From positions 6,778-70,777 of the forward strand of contig CAYXVZ010000030.1 of the NCBI GenBank assembly GCA_964468345.1: DNA of 64,000 nt. Direction: 5' to 3'. This DNA comes from DALYLB01 sp964468345. Its GTDB lineage: Bacteria; Acidobacteriota; Blastocatellia; RBC074. Under the pieces are notes generated by a model. The model had not been told where the DNA came from and searched no databases. It saw nothing but the letters and a program-made list of their open reading frames with translations. Within the stretch, counting starts at the first letter, position 1. Each line of letters starts with the position of its first letter. This document shows, one piece after another, positions 44,222-52,973 of this stretch. The position numbers were made by a program, and so were the translations under genes.

Positions 44222-44235
44222 CGAGAAAGGCAGCA

Positions 44236-45516
44236 ATGATCGCATGGCAACGCAATCCGCAAGCGCGTTTGCGCCGCACGAGCAAAGGCGGCGCGGCCTT
44301 TCTGCCTGCGACCGTTACGACGGCGGAACTGGATGACGAAGCTTTCGCCGCCCTTGCCTCGCTTTCATGTTCGCAAACCGCCCGGGAGCTACGCCGGCAA
44401 TTGATCCCCCGGTTCAATCGCAACTTCACCATCGCCGAAATTGAGATACTGCTGCGCGATCTCGCCGAACAACAGTTTGTCATCGAATCCGCTGGCGAAG
44501 CATTGAATCCGATCCATCCGGAGAAAATGCCGCTTGCGCCGGAAAGCGTCCATCTGCAACTCAATAATGTCTGCAATCTGCGCTGCCCATCCTGTTACGT
44601 CGGACTTCATGCAGAAGAGGGGCCGGGAACGTTGTCGCTCGACCGCATTCAATCACTGATTGACGAGTGGGCCGGCATGGGTGTGTTTCAACTCGCGCTG
44701 GGCGGCGGCGAGCCCCTGCTGTCGCCGAAGTTTGTGCCCGTTGCGCGCTATGCCCGCGCGCGCGGCATTGTGCCGAATGCGACGACCAATGGGTGGCTGA
44801 TCACAGAAGAACTCATAGATGAAGTCGCGGATTCTCTGGGCGAATTGCGCCTCTCGCTGAACGATGCCCTGAGCATCAACAAAGAATTGTTTGAAGAAAA
44901 AGCGACTTTATTGCGTGCCCGGGAGCTTCGCTTCGGATTCAACCTGATCGTAACGCGACAAAATCTCGATCAACTTCCCGAATGGCTTCGCTGGGGATGC
45001 GAGCAAGGGGCGGCGACCATCAATCTCATCCGACCGAAACCAGCACCGGGAAACGATCGCTGGTATGAGCAGAATAGGCTTTCATCGCAGGACGCCTCCC
45101 GGCTTGCGCAAATGCTTCCCGAGATCAAACCGTTATTCTCAAAGACGAATCTGTCGATCGATTGCGCGTTCTCGTTCCTTTTTCACGGCTGGCCCGCGCA
45201 CACCTTACAGGCGCGCGGCGTGGCCGGGTGCGCGCTGGGAGACCGCTTTGCCACAGTGAAATGGAATGGCGATGTTTCGCCGTGCTCGCATCTTCATGGC
45301 GAAGAGTTCACGGCGGGAAATGTCTTGGAGAAATCCTTTCAAGAAATCTGGGAAGCGGGTTCGGTCTTTGGTCGTCTTCGAAAGGAACTCGACCAGGTCG
45401 AGGGGCACTGCGGCGGATGTGGATTCAATACATATTGCAAAGGCTGCCGGGCCGTGATGAAACAGCAGACCGGCAATTGGCTGGCGGCGGACCAGGACTG
45501 CCCGCAAAAGCCGTAA
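44236..45516 (+). CDS. Radical SAM enzyme with PqqD-like N-terminus and SPASM domain
   Basis: A 426-residue enzyme. Residues 15-85 look like a PqqD-type peptide-recognition domain. The radical SAM motif CNLRCPSC provides Cys103, Cys107 and Cys110, followed by GGGEPLL. The C-terminal SPASM region contains CALGDRFATVKWNGDVSPC near residue 335 and CGGCGFNTYCKGCRA near 395, which would bind auxiliary FeS clusters. Such enzymes modify ribosomal peptides. It closes the three-gene operon. Confidence 0.92.
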   Translation: MIAWQRNPQARLRRTSKGGAAFLPATVTTAELDDEAFAALASLSCSQTARELRRQLIPRFNRNFTIAEIEILLRDLAEQQFVIESAGEALNPIHPEKMPLAPESVHLQLNNVCNLRCPSCYVGLHAEEGPGTLSLDRIQSLIDEWAGMGVFQLALGGGEPLLSPKFVPVARYARARGIVPNATTNGWLITEELIDEVADSLGELRLSLNDALSINKELFEEKATLLRARELRFGFNLIVTRQNLDQLPEWLRWGCEQGAATINLIRPKPAPGNDRWYEQNRLSSQDASRLAQMLPEIKPLFSKTNLSIDCAFSFLFHGWPAHTLQARGVAGCALGDRFATVKWNGDVSPCSHLHGEEFTAGNVLEKSFQEIWEAGSVFGRLRKELDQVEGHCGGCGFNTYCKGCRAVMKQQTGNWLAADQDCPQKP

Positions 45517-45642
45517 TCCGCGAAGTCCAATGACAAAGGATTGCTCCCTGACGCGGATTCCTGTTGTGTGCTCGTGTAGAAAATTCAGATGGTTTATAAA
45601 GAGTACGATGGTGACCAAAACAAAGATAATTGAGGAAACTCA

Positions 45643-45768
45643 ATGGGAGATTCGGTGGACTCCCGGTGCATCCAAGCGGTCACAAAAATTCTTCCATTGC
45701 GTCGGTGTCAGACGAAATTCGGATTGCTCAGCAAGGACTACGTGCGTAGCATCCAGGGAGGCCTGTAA
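45643..45768 (+). CDS. Possible small peptide gene downstream of the radical SAM gene
   Basis: A 41-residue frame preceded by TTGAGGAAACTCA, with two cysteines and ending in a Gly-Gly-Leu tail. It is considered only because it is the first translatable small frame after the radical SAM gene, and a peptide substrate has not been found otherwise. The region looks degenerate, so it may be nonfunctional. Confidence 0.2.
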   Translation: MGDSVDSRCIQAVTKILPLRRCQTKFGLLSKDYVRSIQGGL

Positions 45769-45822
45769 CATAAATTGGCTTACATTTGTTTGCCGCACCT
45801 GATGTCAGGACACTTTGTGTAA

Positions 45823-45945
45823 AGCTGCAGCCGGACTCAATTCCTTGGCCTCTGTGGCTGGCTGGTATCTATGACCGTATCGAATTTTCGTCGGAACAGA
45901 TCAGGCCTGAGATTTCAGTCAAGATTCGCGCAGCAGTCGCCCAGG
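45823..45945 (+). pseudogene. Decayed 3' fragment of a Uma2 gene
   Basis: The DNA matches the last 30 or so codons and 30 bp of 3' flank of the intact Uma2 gene at 41084-41713 (for example the stretch GGCTGGTATCTATGACCG). The 5' part is missing and there are changes throughout. Confidence 0.75.
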
Positions 45946-46036
45946 AGGACGCGGCTGAGACTCATCCGTCTCGTGGGGCTTTTTCCTCCCTGCAAAGTTC
46001 CCACGAACCTTGAGCGATTGGTAAGACCACGCCGCA

Positions 46037-46291
46037 CTATGCGATTCGCTTGAGTTCCTCTCTGAGGACTCGCCTGATCACCTTCTCCAAGGGTTCTTTC
46101 TGCTGATTCACATATTCTCTCAATGCAGTATTTATCAGTGTTTGGTAATTCCCACCACCTGATGCATTGACCGTATCACGAAACCAGGCAAGGATGTCGT
46201 CATCAAGTCGAATTGTGATCCGCGTTTTTCCTGGCACTGGAGGAACAATCGCCCCTCGACGTCCTTTGCTAAAATCGTATTCCTTTTTCAT
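46037..46291 (-). CDS. brnA: BrnA-like antitoxin
   Basis: An 84-residue protein with the KTRITIRLDDDILAWFRDTVN ribbon-helix-helix-type motif and GGNYQTLINTALREYV, typical of BrnA antitoxins. It overlaps the BrnT gene by 4 bp (ATGA). Confidence 0.88.
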   Translation of the reverse strand: MKKEYDFSKGRRGAIVPPVPGKTRITIRLDDDILAWFRDTVNASGGGNYQTLINTALREYVNQQKEPLEKVIRRVLREELKRIA

Positions 46292-46557
46292 ATTCCTCCT
46301 GTATATTGCCGGCGCTCTCGCGGTGAGGCATCACGGGCTGAAAAAATGCGGATGTTCTCCCCTCGATAGTTATAGACAACCATCAGAATTCGCCCAAGGG
46401 CGTCTGCACTGAGTGAAATAATACGCTCTTCATGCGGATAATCGTCGGCTTGAGTCAAAGCAAATTCATCTTCAAGAACGAAAACGGCATCTGCAAAGTC
46501 AACCCCGTGCTTACGCAGATTGCTGGCAGCCTTCTTCTCGTCCCATTCATATCCCAT
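46288..46557 (-). CDS. brnT: BrnT ribonuclease toxin
   Basis: An 89-residue toxin with YEWDEKKAASNLRKHGVDFADA, RILMVVYNYRG and the end ARDASPRERRQY characteristic of BrnT. The start at 46557 was taken for the family N-terminus. It is the first gene of a BrnTA module. Confidence 0.9.
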   Translation of the reverse strand: MGYEWDEKKAASNLRKHGVDFADAVFVLEDEFALTQADDYPHEERIISLSADALGRILMVVYNYRGENIRIFSARDASPRERRQYTGGI

Positions 46558-46767
46558 ATCGACATTGTATGCACATAAGTACACAGTGGCAAGTATTCAG
46601 GACGTCTCCGGGTGCAGAACATATCTTATAGAGAGCTTGAGGGGCCTAGTATTGAACACCGATACGTGTTGGGCCTCAAATTTGATATAAATCGAATGGC
46701 CCTTCTGCCATCCGTAGATCCTTACGATCACGAATTCAAGATCGTTCCCGGGAAAGGCGATGCCGTC

Positions 46768-46863
46768 ATGAAAGTACAAGATGGAATTTGGACAATCGAG
46801 AATATTCTCTCAGCCGCGGAGTGTTCGGAATACATCGCGTTCATTGAGAAAAATCCTCTTTGA
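46768..46863 (+). pseudogene. Truncated 2-oxoglutarate oxygenase N-terminus
   Basis: A 31-codon frame beginning MKVQDGIWTIENILSAAEC and stopping soon after is the usual N-terminal strand and helix of Fe(II)/2-oxoglutarate oxygenases. The catalytic part is gone. Confidence 0.5.
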
Positions 46864-46957
46864 GATCGTCGCGAGTCTTGCTGGTTTCCGGTAGTGCTAG
46901 GTTCGTGGCAAAGTTATACGGGTTCATCATCTTGATGAACGCCATTCCACAGGACCG

Positions 46958-47206
46958 ATGATGAACCAACAACCAAATTATATTGACCGCATCACCATTG
47001 ACCCTGCGATCTGTCACGGGAAGCCGACGATCCGCGGGCTTCGCTATCCGGTTGAGATCATCCTTGAATTGCTCAGCTCTGGAATGACCACGGAGGAAAT
47101 TCTTGAAGACTACGAAGATCTCGAACGAGAGGACATTCTGGCGGCGCTCGCGTACGCGGCTCGCCTCAGCCGCATCAAACGAATTGAGCCCGCGACCGCT
47201 ACATGA
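46958..47206 (+). CDS. DUF433 antitoxin
   Basis: An 82-residue protein with ITIDPAICHGKPTIRGLRYPVEIILELLSSGMT, the diagnostic DUF433 winged helix. DUF433 proteins are paired with PIN-like DUF5615 toxins. Two tandem ATG codons are present at the start. It overlaps the next frame by four bases. Confidence 0.9.
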   Translation: MMNQQPNYIDRITIDPAICHGKPTIRGLRYPVEIILELLSSGMTTEEILEDYEDLEREDILAALAYAARLSRIKRIEPATAT

Positions 47207-47376
47207 ATTTTCTCGTTGACGCACACCTGCCGCGCAAACGGGCGACCTTGCTGAACGCCAAAGGGCACCACGCGATTCATACTCTTGATCTTCCCTTGAG
47301 AAATCGCACGCCGGATGCCCTGATCAATGAGGGTTCCCTGGCCGAGGCAAGTATCCATAAATCTACAGTTCCTTGA
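47203..47376 (+). pseudogene. Truncated DUF5615 PIN-like toxin
   Basis: A 57-residue protein beginning MNFLVDAHLPRKRATLL with the family GHHAIHTLDLPLRNRTPDA segment and INEGSL. It ends about 50 residues before the normal C-terminus (usual length near 110), so the later catalytic residues are missing. The sequence after residue 47 is unrelated. Confidence 0.75.
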
Positions 47377-47725
47377 CTCGAATTAAGTCTTCGTCAGAAC
47401 ACAAGCCAAACTCCTGAAGAATCATGTCTAGTCCGCTTTCGCGCAATATCTCTTCTTTCTTCTCAAGGGAATCAATCTCTTTTTGTCTTTTGGCGCGGAA
47501 CGATTCTGCACAGTTGTCCTTGGCCTGAACGATACGAGACCGAACCAGTTTCAGCCGGGCTTTCAGAAGTTGTTTTGCCAACCGAAGGGCGATCGTTTTC
47601 TTCGCGTCAGCCTCAGCGGGGAGAGCTTCTCTGTATATTTTCATGGCGTGATGCAGCGACATCTCTAAATCCTCTACACGGGTTGCGTGTGAGTTCCAGC
47701 TATACATACCTACCCACTGTGCCAT
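47363..47725 (-). CDS. Small coiled-coil hypothetical protein
   Basis: A 120-residue charged, helical protein with an extended Lys/Glu/Arg coiled-coil (residues 25-95). No domain recognised. It overlaps the end of the truncated toxin frame on the other strand by 14 bp. Confidence 0.5.
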   Translation of the reverse strand: MAQWVGMYSWNSHATRVEDLEMSLHHAMKIYREALPAEADAKKTIALRLAKQLLKARLKLVRSRIVQAKDNCAESFRAKRQKEIDSLEKKEEILRESGLDMILQEFGLCSDEDLIRVKEL

Positions 47726-48024
47726 ATTTCACCTCGACATTTGTTGGAAGCCACCATCTTCTCGATGGACCTACTTTCCGCATATGAACCGTCGAACGTG
47801 AAAATTAGACCGAAGATGGCACAACCCGTTTAGATCTGTATGTATAAACATTTTTTGCCAATAGTCTGCATAGAAATACTTTTACGATCCGGTCAAATGA
47901 CATTGCGCCTGCGGGGCCGAAGATTTTAGTATGCCCTCGGATTCCAAAAATTCCTTTTGCCAAAAACTTCGTGAGGCAGCCACGCCTCAATCCGTTCTCT
48001 GATGCAGCGTACCCTTGGCTCTCT

Positions 48025-50376
48025 ATGCTCAACGATCTCAAACATGCCTGCAGGCGATTGCGAACCTCGACAGGATTTACAACGGTTGCAGTCATTACAC
48101 TTGCCCTTTCGATCGGAGTGAACACCGCGATCTTCAGTGTAGCGGATGCCGTTCTTTTCAGACCGCTTCCCTATCATGAACCGGAGCGAGTCTTCGTGAT
48201 GCGGATGAAAAACCGGCAGAGCGACCAGCGTTACACGCTGGTCCGCCATCTTTATCTGCAAACCGTCAGCGCCGGCCAGGCAGGGATCGGAGAAATTGGC
48301 CTCTATGACGATGGCCCCAGATTGATTCTTCCCACATCGGATGGCGCGCGCAGAATGCCCACGATCGCAGTGAATCCCGCCTATTTCCGGGTGTTGGGGA
48401 TCCGCCCGGCGCGGGGGCGACTTTTCGATGCAGGAGACACAACGCAACCCGGACGACCGGCCCTGCTGTCTTATGCGGCATGGCAGCAGCAATTCGGCGG
48501 CGAGGAAAAAATTGTGGGCCGACAGGTTCCGATCGGTTCGATGACATTCGACATCATCGGCATTCTGCCGCCTGGATTTCTCTTTCCCCATCCGTGGACG
48601 GAAAAGCCCGAATTGATCACGCTGATGGAACCCGTACCTGCCGGAGCGAGGGGTGGTACCTTTTACCCGATCGTACGCTTGCAACCCGGCGTCACGGTCG
48701 AGCAGGCGCAGGCTGCGATCCAATCGATGGTCGCACCGCTGATGAAGGAAGATCCGAATGTTTTGCCGGTGCTCGATGATGCCCGGCAGGTGATTTATCC
48801 GGTGGGGCGTCCGCTGATGGGCTTTCTGCTGGCGGCGGCTGTTTTTGTCCTGCTCATTGGATGCGCGAATCTTTCGATTATGCTGTTGGCGAGAACCAGA
48901 CGGAACGAACGGGAAATGGGCGTGCGAGCAGCGCTCGGTGCAAGCCGCGTTCAACTGGTGCGGCCTGTTTTCTTTGAAGCTGCGCTGTTAAGTCTGGCGG
49001 GCGTCGGCCCCGCAGTGCTCGGCACCTCTTTGGTCTTTGAAACTTTGCTGCGGCAAGTGCCCCGCCTCGCGTATGGAAATGCGCCGGTGGGAATCAACCT
49101 CCGCGTCATTCTTTTCACGCTCGGGCTGAGTCTGCTGTCCGGCTTTCTGTTCTCCGTCGTGCCTGCCTGGCGAGCCGCGCAGGTGGATGCGCAAAAGCTG
49201 ATTCTGGGTCAACGCACGGCAGGAGGTGGACATCGGGGGCGATTGGGCCGGCCGATGGTTCTGGTGCAGACGGCCCTTGCTCTGACGCTTGTTTTCGGAG
49301 CCTTCTTGGCCACCCAGGCATTTTTGTCAGTGCTGCGAATGCCGCTCGGCTTCACCCCTGAAAACATCCTAACGATCGACATCCGCGCAACCGGGGAAAG
49401 CGGCGTCGATCGACAGGCCTTTTATATTCGTGCCCTTGAAATGCTGGCGCGGCGTCCGGACATAACGGCCGTCGGCGCGGCAGGCTCAATTCCGCTGGAT
49501 GGAAATGCACCGGATGATGCCGTACTCGACCCGCAGACCAAGAAACCTCTGGCCGGCATTATTTATGTACTGCCCGGATATTTCGAAACGCTTCGCATCG
49601 CGCTGCTGCAGGGCCGATCGTTGAATTGGGAAGATGTGCGCGGAAATGCAGACGCTGCGGTCCTTGGCGAGGCGACGGCGCGCAAACTCTTTCCCAGACA
49701 AAACCCGCTGGGGCAGAGGATCAGTGATCATAGCGGTCGGCAGTTCACGGTCGTCGGTGTGGTGGAAGATGTCCGAAAGAGTATGGATCGCGAAAGCGAA
49801 CCGCCCGTCTATATAATCCCGGGCGAAGCCACGCGCAGTCTGACCCTTATGGCAAGAACTGGCGTCCGGCTCGACCGGTTGCCGGTGGAGTTGAAGCGGG
49901 AGATCGGCGCACTCAATCCCAACATGCCGATCAAAGTTGAATGGTATTCGGATTCGATCCGCGACTTGACGGCATATCGCAATCCCCGATTCCAAACCCT
50001 GGTGCTCGGTTCCTTTGCCGGGCTAGCGCTCCTTCTGACTGGCCTCGGAATTTTCGGCGTGGTCTCCTTTTCGATTGTGGCCCGAACGCATGAGATGGCG
50101 GTCCGGCTTGCCCTGGGAGCCACGCCGCGATATCTAGCAAACAAAGCGGTAACCCAAACGCTGCTTCCCGTAACCATCGGCCTGGTCGTTGGGTGCATAT
50201 TGATTCGCTGGTCTACTCGGTTCGCATCGTCCCAATTGGTGGGCATTGATGTGCACTCACCGGCGATGCTCCTTTCGGCCATGATTGTGGTGGTTACGAT
50301 AGCAATGCTGGCGGCCTACCTGTCAGCACGACGCGTATGGCGCGTTGATCCGATTACTGTATTGCGAATGGAATAA
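48025..50376 (+). CDS. ADOP-type ABC permease (acidobacterial duplicated orphan permease)
   Basis: A 783-residue permease with MacB-like periplasmic and FtsX domains duplicated. The N-terminus DLKHACRRLRTSTGFTTVAV and RNEREMGVRAALGASRVQLV are typical of the family, as is the end ARTHEMAVRLALGATP. No ATPase gene is adjacent, consistent with the orphan nature. The start at 48025 was chosen for the conserved N-terminus; 18 codons upstream there is another ATG. It is a lineage marker for Acidobacteriota. Confidence 0.9.
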   Translation: MLNDLKHACRRLRTSTGFTTVAVITLALSIGVNTAIFSVADAVLFRPLPYHEPERVFVMRMKNRQSDQRYTLVRHLYLQTVSAGQAGIGEIGLYDDGPRLILPTSDGARRMPTIAVNPAYFRVLGIRPARGRLFDAGDTTQPGRPALLSYAAWQQQFGGEEKIVGRQVPIGSMTFDIIGILPPGFLFPHPWTEKPELITLMEPVPAGARGGTFYPIVRLQPGVTVEQAQAAIQSMVAPLMKEDPNVLPVLDDARQVIYPVGRPLMGFLLAAAVFVLLIGCANLSIMLLARTRRNEREMGVRAALGASRVQLVRPVFFEAALLSLAGVGPAVLGTSLVFETLLRQVPRLAYGNAPVGINLRVILFTLGLSLLSGFLFSVVPAWRAAQVDAQKLILGQRTAGGGHRGRLGRPMVLVQTALALTLVFGAFLATQAFLSVLRMPLGFTPENILTIDIRATGESGVDRQAFYIRALEMLARRPDITAVGAAGSIPLDGNAPDDAVLDPQTKKPLAGIIYVLPGYFETLRIALLQGRSLNWEDVRGNADAAVLGEATARKLFPRQNPLGQRISDHSGRQFTVVGVVEDVRKSMDRESEPPVYIIPGEATRSLTLMARTGVRLDRLPVELKREIGALNPNMPIKVEWYSDSIRDLTAYRNPRFQTLVLGSFAGLALLLTGLGIFGVVSFSIVARTHEMAVRLALGATPRYLANKAVTQTLLPVTIGLVVGCILIRWSTRFASSQLVGIDVHSPAMLLSAMIVVVTIAMLAAYLSARRVWRVDPITVLRME

Positions 50377-50464
50377 AGGCATACGTAATCGGGGAGTAAA
50401 CATACAGACACTGCCCTAATCGGTGTTTTCATGATTTGTTCCCCTGTAACAACGACCTTTGCAA

Positions 50465-51217
50465 TCAGGCTGCAAAACCGCCATCAATCTTGAGACCCGC
50501 GCCTGTAATGAAGCTCGCTTCGGCGCTGGCGAGATAGGCGACCATTCCGGCAATCTCGTCAGCTTGGCCGTAGCGCGGAATCGCTAGCGTCTTTTTCATG
50601 CTTTCGGCAAACGGGCCTTCTGCCGGATTCATTTCAGTGTCTACCGGGCCAGGCTGAATGTTGTTGACGGTGATTCCGCGAGGGCCCAGATCGCGCGCCA
50701 GTCCGCGTGTGAACCCGGCCACCGCCGCTTTGGTCAGCGCGTAAACCGAGCCGCCTGCAAAAGGCACGAGATCGCTGTTGACGCTGCCGATCATGATGAT
50801 TCTCCCTCCTTCAGTCATATGCCGGACAGCTGCCTGCGTAGCGACAAAAACCCCTTTGATATTCACCGCGACGAGCCGGTCAAATTCTTCCATTGAAAAT
50901 TCGTCAATCGGCGCAAGCGTGGCGATGCCTGCATTGTTGACGAGAATGTCGAGCCGGCCAAAGGTTTTGACCGCTTCGGCGACAGCGGCTTTCACTGCGC
51001 CGGCATCCATGCTGTCGGCGTGAATCGCGTGCGCTTTGCCGCCTGCCGTTGCAATGGCGCGCGCAACTTCCTCGGCCTTTTGCGGCGAACTGGCATAGGT
51101 GAAGGCCACGGCTGCGCCGTCCGCTGCCAGGCGTTTGACGATTGCCGCGCCGATGCCTTTTGAGCCGCCGGTGACCAGCGCGACCTTGCCCGCTAAGTTT
51201 TGTGCTTTTGTAGCCAC
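50465..51217 (-). CDS. Short-chain dehydrogenase/reductase (FabG-like)
   Basis: A 250-residue SDR. The nucleotide-binding motif GGSKGIG is near residue 17, NNAG near 90, and the catalytic Ser-Tyr-Lys in GSVNS (about 143), YALTK (about 158). The C-terminal TGAGLKIDGGF is normal. Substrate unknown; the relation to 3-oxoacyl reductases and glucose dehydrogenases is broad. Confidence 0.9.
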   Translation of the reverse strand: MATKAQNLAGKVALVTGGSKGIGAAIVKRLAADGAAVAFTYASSPQKAEEVARAIATAGGKAHAIHADSMDAGAVKAAVAEAVKTFGRLDILVNNAGIATLAPIDEFSMEEFDRLVAVNIKGVFVATQAAVRHMTEGGRIIMIGSVNSDLVPFAGGSVYALTKAAVAGFTRGLARDLGPRGITVNNIQPGPVDTEMNPAEGPFAESMKKTLAIPRYGQADEIAGMVAYLASAEASFITGAGLKIDGGFAA

Positions 51218-51935
51218 GATTTCTCCTTCTGGTTATCCTTCTCGTGTTTGCCGCCGTGACGGAGGCCTCTTGCAATGTCATCACTATGCAAAAGTGTGAC
51301 GCAATGCACATCCCGTGATCGAAGGCTTATTTACTACCACCATCGTGGTAGTCCCGTTTCCCGCGTACAGGCGGAATGATGATATTGCGGCGTCCGAAAC
51401 AGCGGGCATCCACAGAGAACGCAGCGCATTCCTTTCTTACATGTGTCGAATTTTTCCACATCGAGTCCGGGGAAATCATCGTGAAAGGGCTTCGATAAAG
51501 CCCCCTCATCCATCAGAGGAACCTGCGTGAACTCGATTGACGGCCTTGGGCCCAACTGCTTCGATTGCCAACTTCCCCTTCGCCTTGAATTGAGAGAGCG
51601 CAGGGTAACCGAGGGCCGCCAGGTCCGAAGCGACTTCGTCTTCACTGACGTCGGAAAGCTCCTCGGGAGCGGACGTGAAAGGGAGATCAGATTCAGAGAA
51701 TCGCTGGGTGCTCATCACTCATCTCGGACTTGAATCCAAGCTGCAGCCGGATTCAAGTCATTGGACGCTGCGGCTGGCTGATATCCATGACCGCATCAAA
51801 TTTTCGTCGGACCCGATCAGGATGGCTCGACGAGCCGGGAGAAGACAGGCCAGTACTGCAGCCAGTACGATCAGTCTTCAAGACGCTTTCTAAAAATTGG
51901 CAGATGGACGGCTCCCTTGGCATAAATTGGATTGT
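51218..51935. other. Largely non-coding stretch with a Uma2 remnant
   Basis: A short frame at 51506-51718 on the minus strand could encode 70 acidic residues but has no recognisable family. A decayed Uma2 tail follows. Nothing else was seen. Confidence 0.5.
51703..51835 (+). pseudogene. Second decayed 3' fragment of a Uma2 gene
   Basis: The translated sequence contains VLITHLGLESKLQPDSSHW and RLADIHDRIKFSSDPIR, closely matching the C-terminus of the intact Uma2 protein at 41084-41713. No start or upstream half is present. Confidence 0.8.
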
Positions 51936-52229
51936 ATGAGCGTTACTGCTGTCAAAAACGAACTCGATGTCGCACTGCAAACTGAAATCGTTGGTGGTGA
52001 GTTGTATACCTTTTATTCTCTGGGTCAACATATCGTGGTGGCCCCAGGCGTATGCGGTGGGCGCCCCACAATCAAATATACTCGGTTGGATGCCCGACAC
52101 ATTGTCGCCATGATTCGTAGTGGTGAAGACCCAACCACAATCGCTGGCCGTCATCAGGTCCCCGAAGAAGCCATTGCTGAGGCGATCTCTTTGGATAAAA
52201 TCTATGATTACGAAGCGAGTTATGCATGA
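51936..52229 (+). CDS. DUF433 antitoxin, second copy
   Basis: A 97-residue protein ending with DEVICE-like DUF433 features: GVCGGRPTIKYTRLDARHIVAMIRSGEDP and the helix EAIAEAISLDKIYDYE. It has an N-terminal extension of about 30 residues. It overlaps the toxin frame by four bases (ATGA). Confidence 0.85.
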   Translation: MSVTAVKNELDVALQTEIVGGELYTFYSLGQHIVVAPGVCGGRPTIKYTRLDARHIVAMIRSGEDPTTIAGRHQVPEEAIAEAISLDKIYDYEASYA

Positions 52230-52594
52230 TCGTGCTCGATGAGCAGCTGCATGATGATCGCATCTCTATTGCAATCGCTTAGTGGTATCTCGGGAAAGTC
52301 ATCCAACTCCAATCCTTACGACCTGGCACGATCATCAGAGACGACGCCGTACCTTCCTTACTGATTAAACAGAATCAGCCAACCTTTATCACAATAAACT
52401 ATGATGATTTTTGGCTGAAAGCGCCTGCCCACTCCACATATTGCATTGCCTGCTTTAAGTTCTCAATTGAGAGAAAATTGGAAATCCCTGGCCGACTTCG
52501 TGATCTGTTTAGCTTCACAGAATTTGATACGTGGAATAAGCGAGCGGGTAAAATCATTTCAGTCACGGAAGACTCCATTCGCTATTATGATTAA
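52226..52594 (+). pseudogene. DUF5615 PIN-like toxin with one in-frame amber codon
   Basis: From the ATG the frame reads MIVLDEQLHDDRISIAIA and then TAG (52280-52282), after which the family pattern resumes: WYLGKVIQLQSLRPGTIIRDDA, PTFITINYDDFW and further to a stop at 52592. Length through the TAG (122 residues) is normal for the family. A CAG-to-TAG change would explain it. The antitoxin remains intact. Confidence 0.7.
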
Positions 52595-52921
52595 TCACTC
52601 CTCGCAAGTCAGGTTCTCAATCGAAAGATCCTGCACATAACGAGCGATGGCATCGAGAATCGCCTGTTCGATTGCCGGATGCGCCTGCTCATATTCCCAG
52701 GCGTCGAGCAGGCGGGAGATGGCTTCTTGCTGTGCCTCTTCCGTCAGTTCATGCCAGAACTCCTCTTCAGCGAAGTGGTGCCGGATATGATCTTCGGTAT
52801 AGCACAGCGCAGAAATCGCGCGGCGCACTTCGGCATCAGCTTCGCATTGCAGATTTTCCGGCGCGTGCGCCCGCAGTCGATCGAAGGTCGTTCGACTCAG
52901 GACCATCACTGAGTGCTGCAT
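52595..52921 (-). CDS. Hypothetical protein next to the Rad52-like gene
   Basis: A 108-residue acidic helical protein; start taken at 52921 after GAAGGAGGGAACAG. It is rich in Ala/Glu and has two histidine-containing stretches (DHIRHHFAEEEFWHEL). It follows the Rad52-like gene on the same strand, so both may be one unit. Function unknown. Confidence 0.6.
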   Translation of the reverse strand: MQHSVMVLSRTTFDRLRAHAPENLQCEADAEVRRAISALCYTEDHIRHHFAEEEFWHELTEEAQQEAISRLLDAWEYEQAHPAIEQAILDAIARYVQDLSIENLTCEE

Positions 52922-52973
52922 AGACTGTTCCCTCCTTCTGATGATGTGCATAAGTTCGCGTACAAGTTCCCGG

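Noticed and set aside
45530..45802. 90-codon cysteine-containing frame after the radical SAM gene
   Set aside because: Considered as a peptide substrate, but lacks a ribosome-binding site and runs into a decayed Uma2 region.
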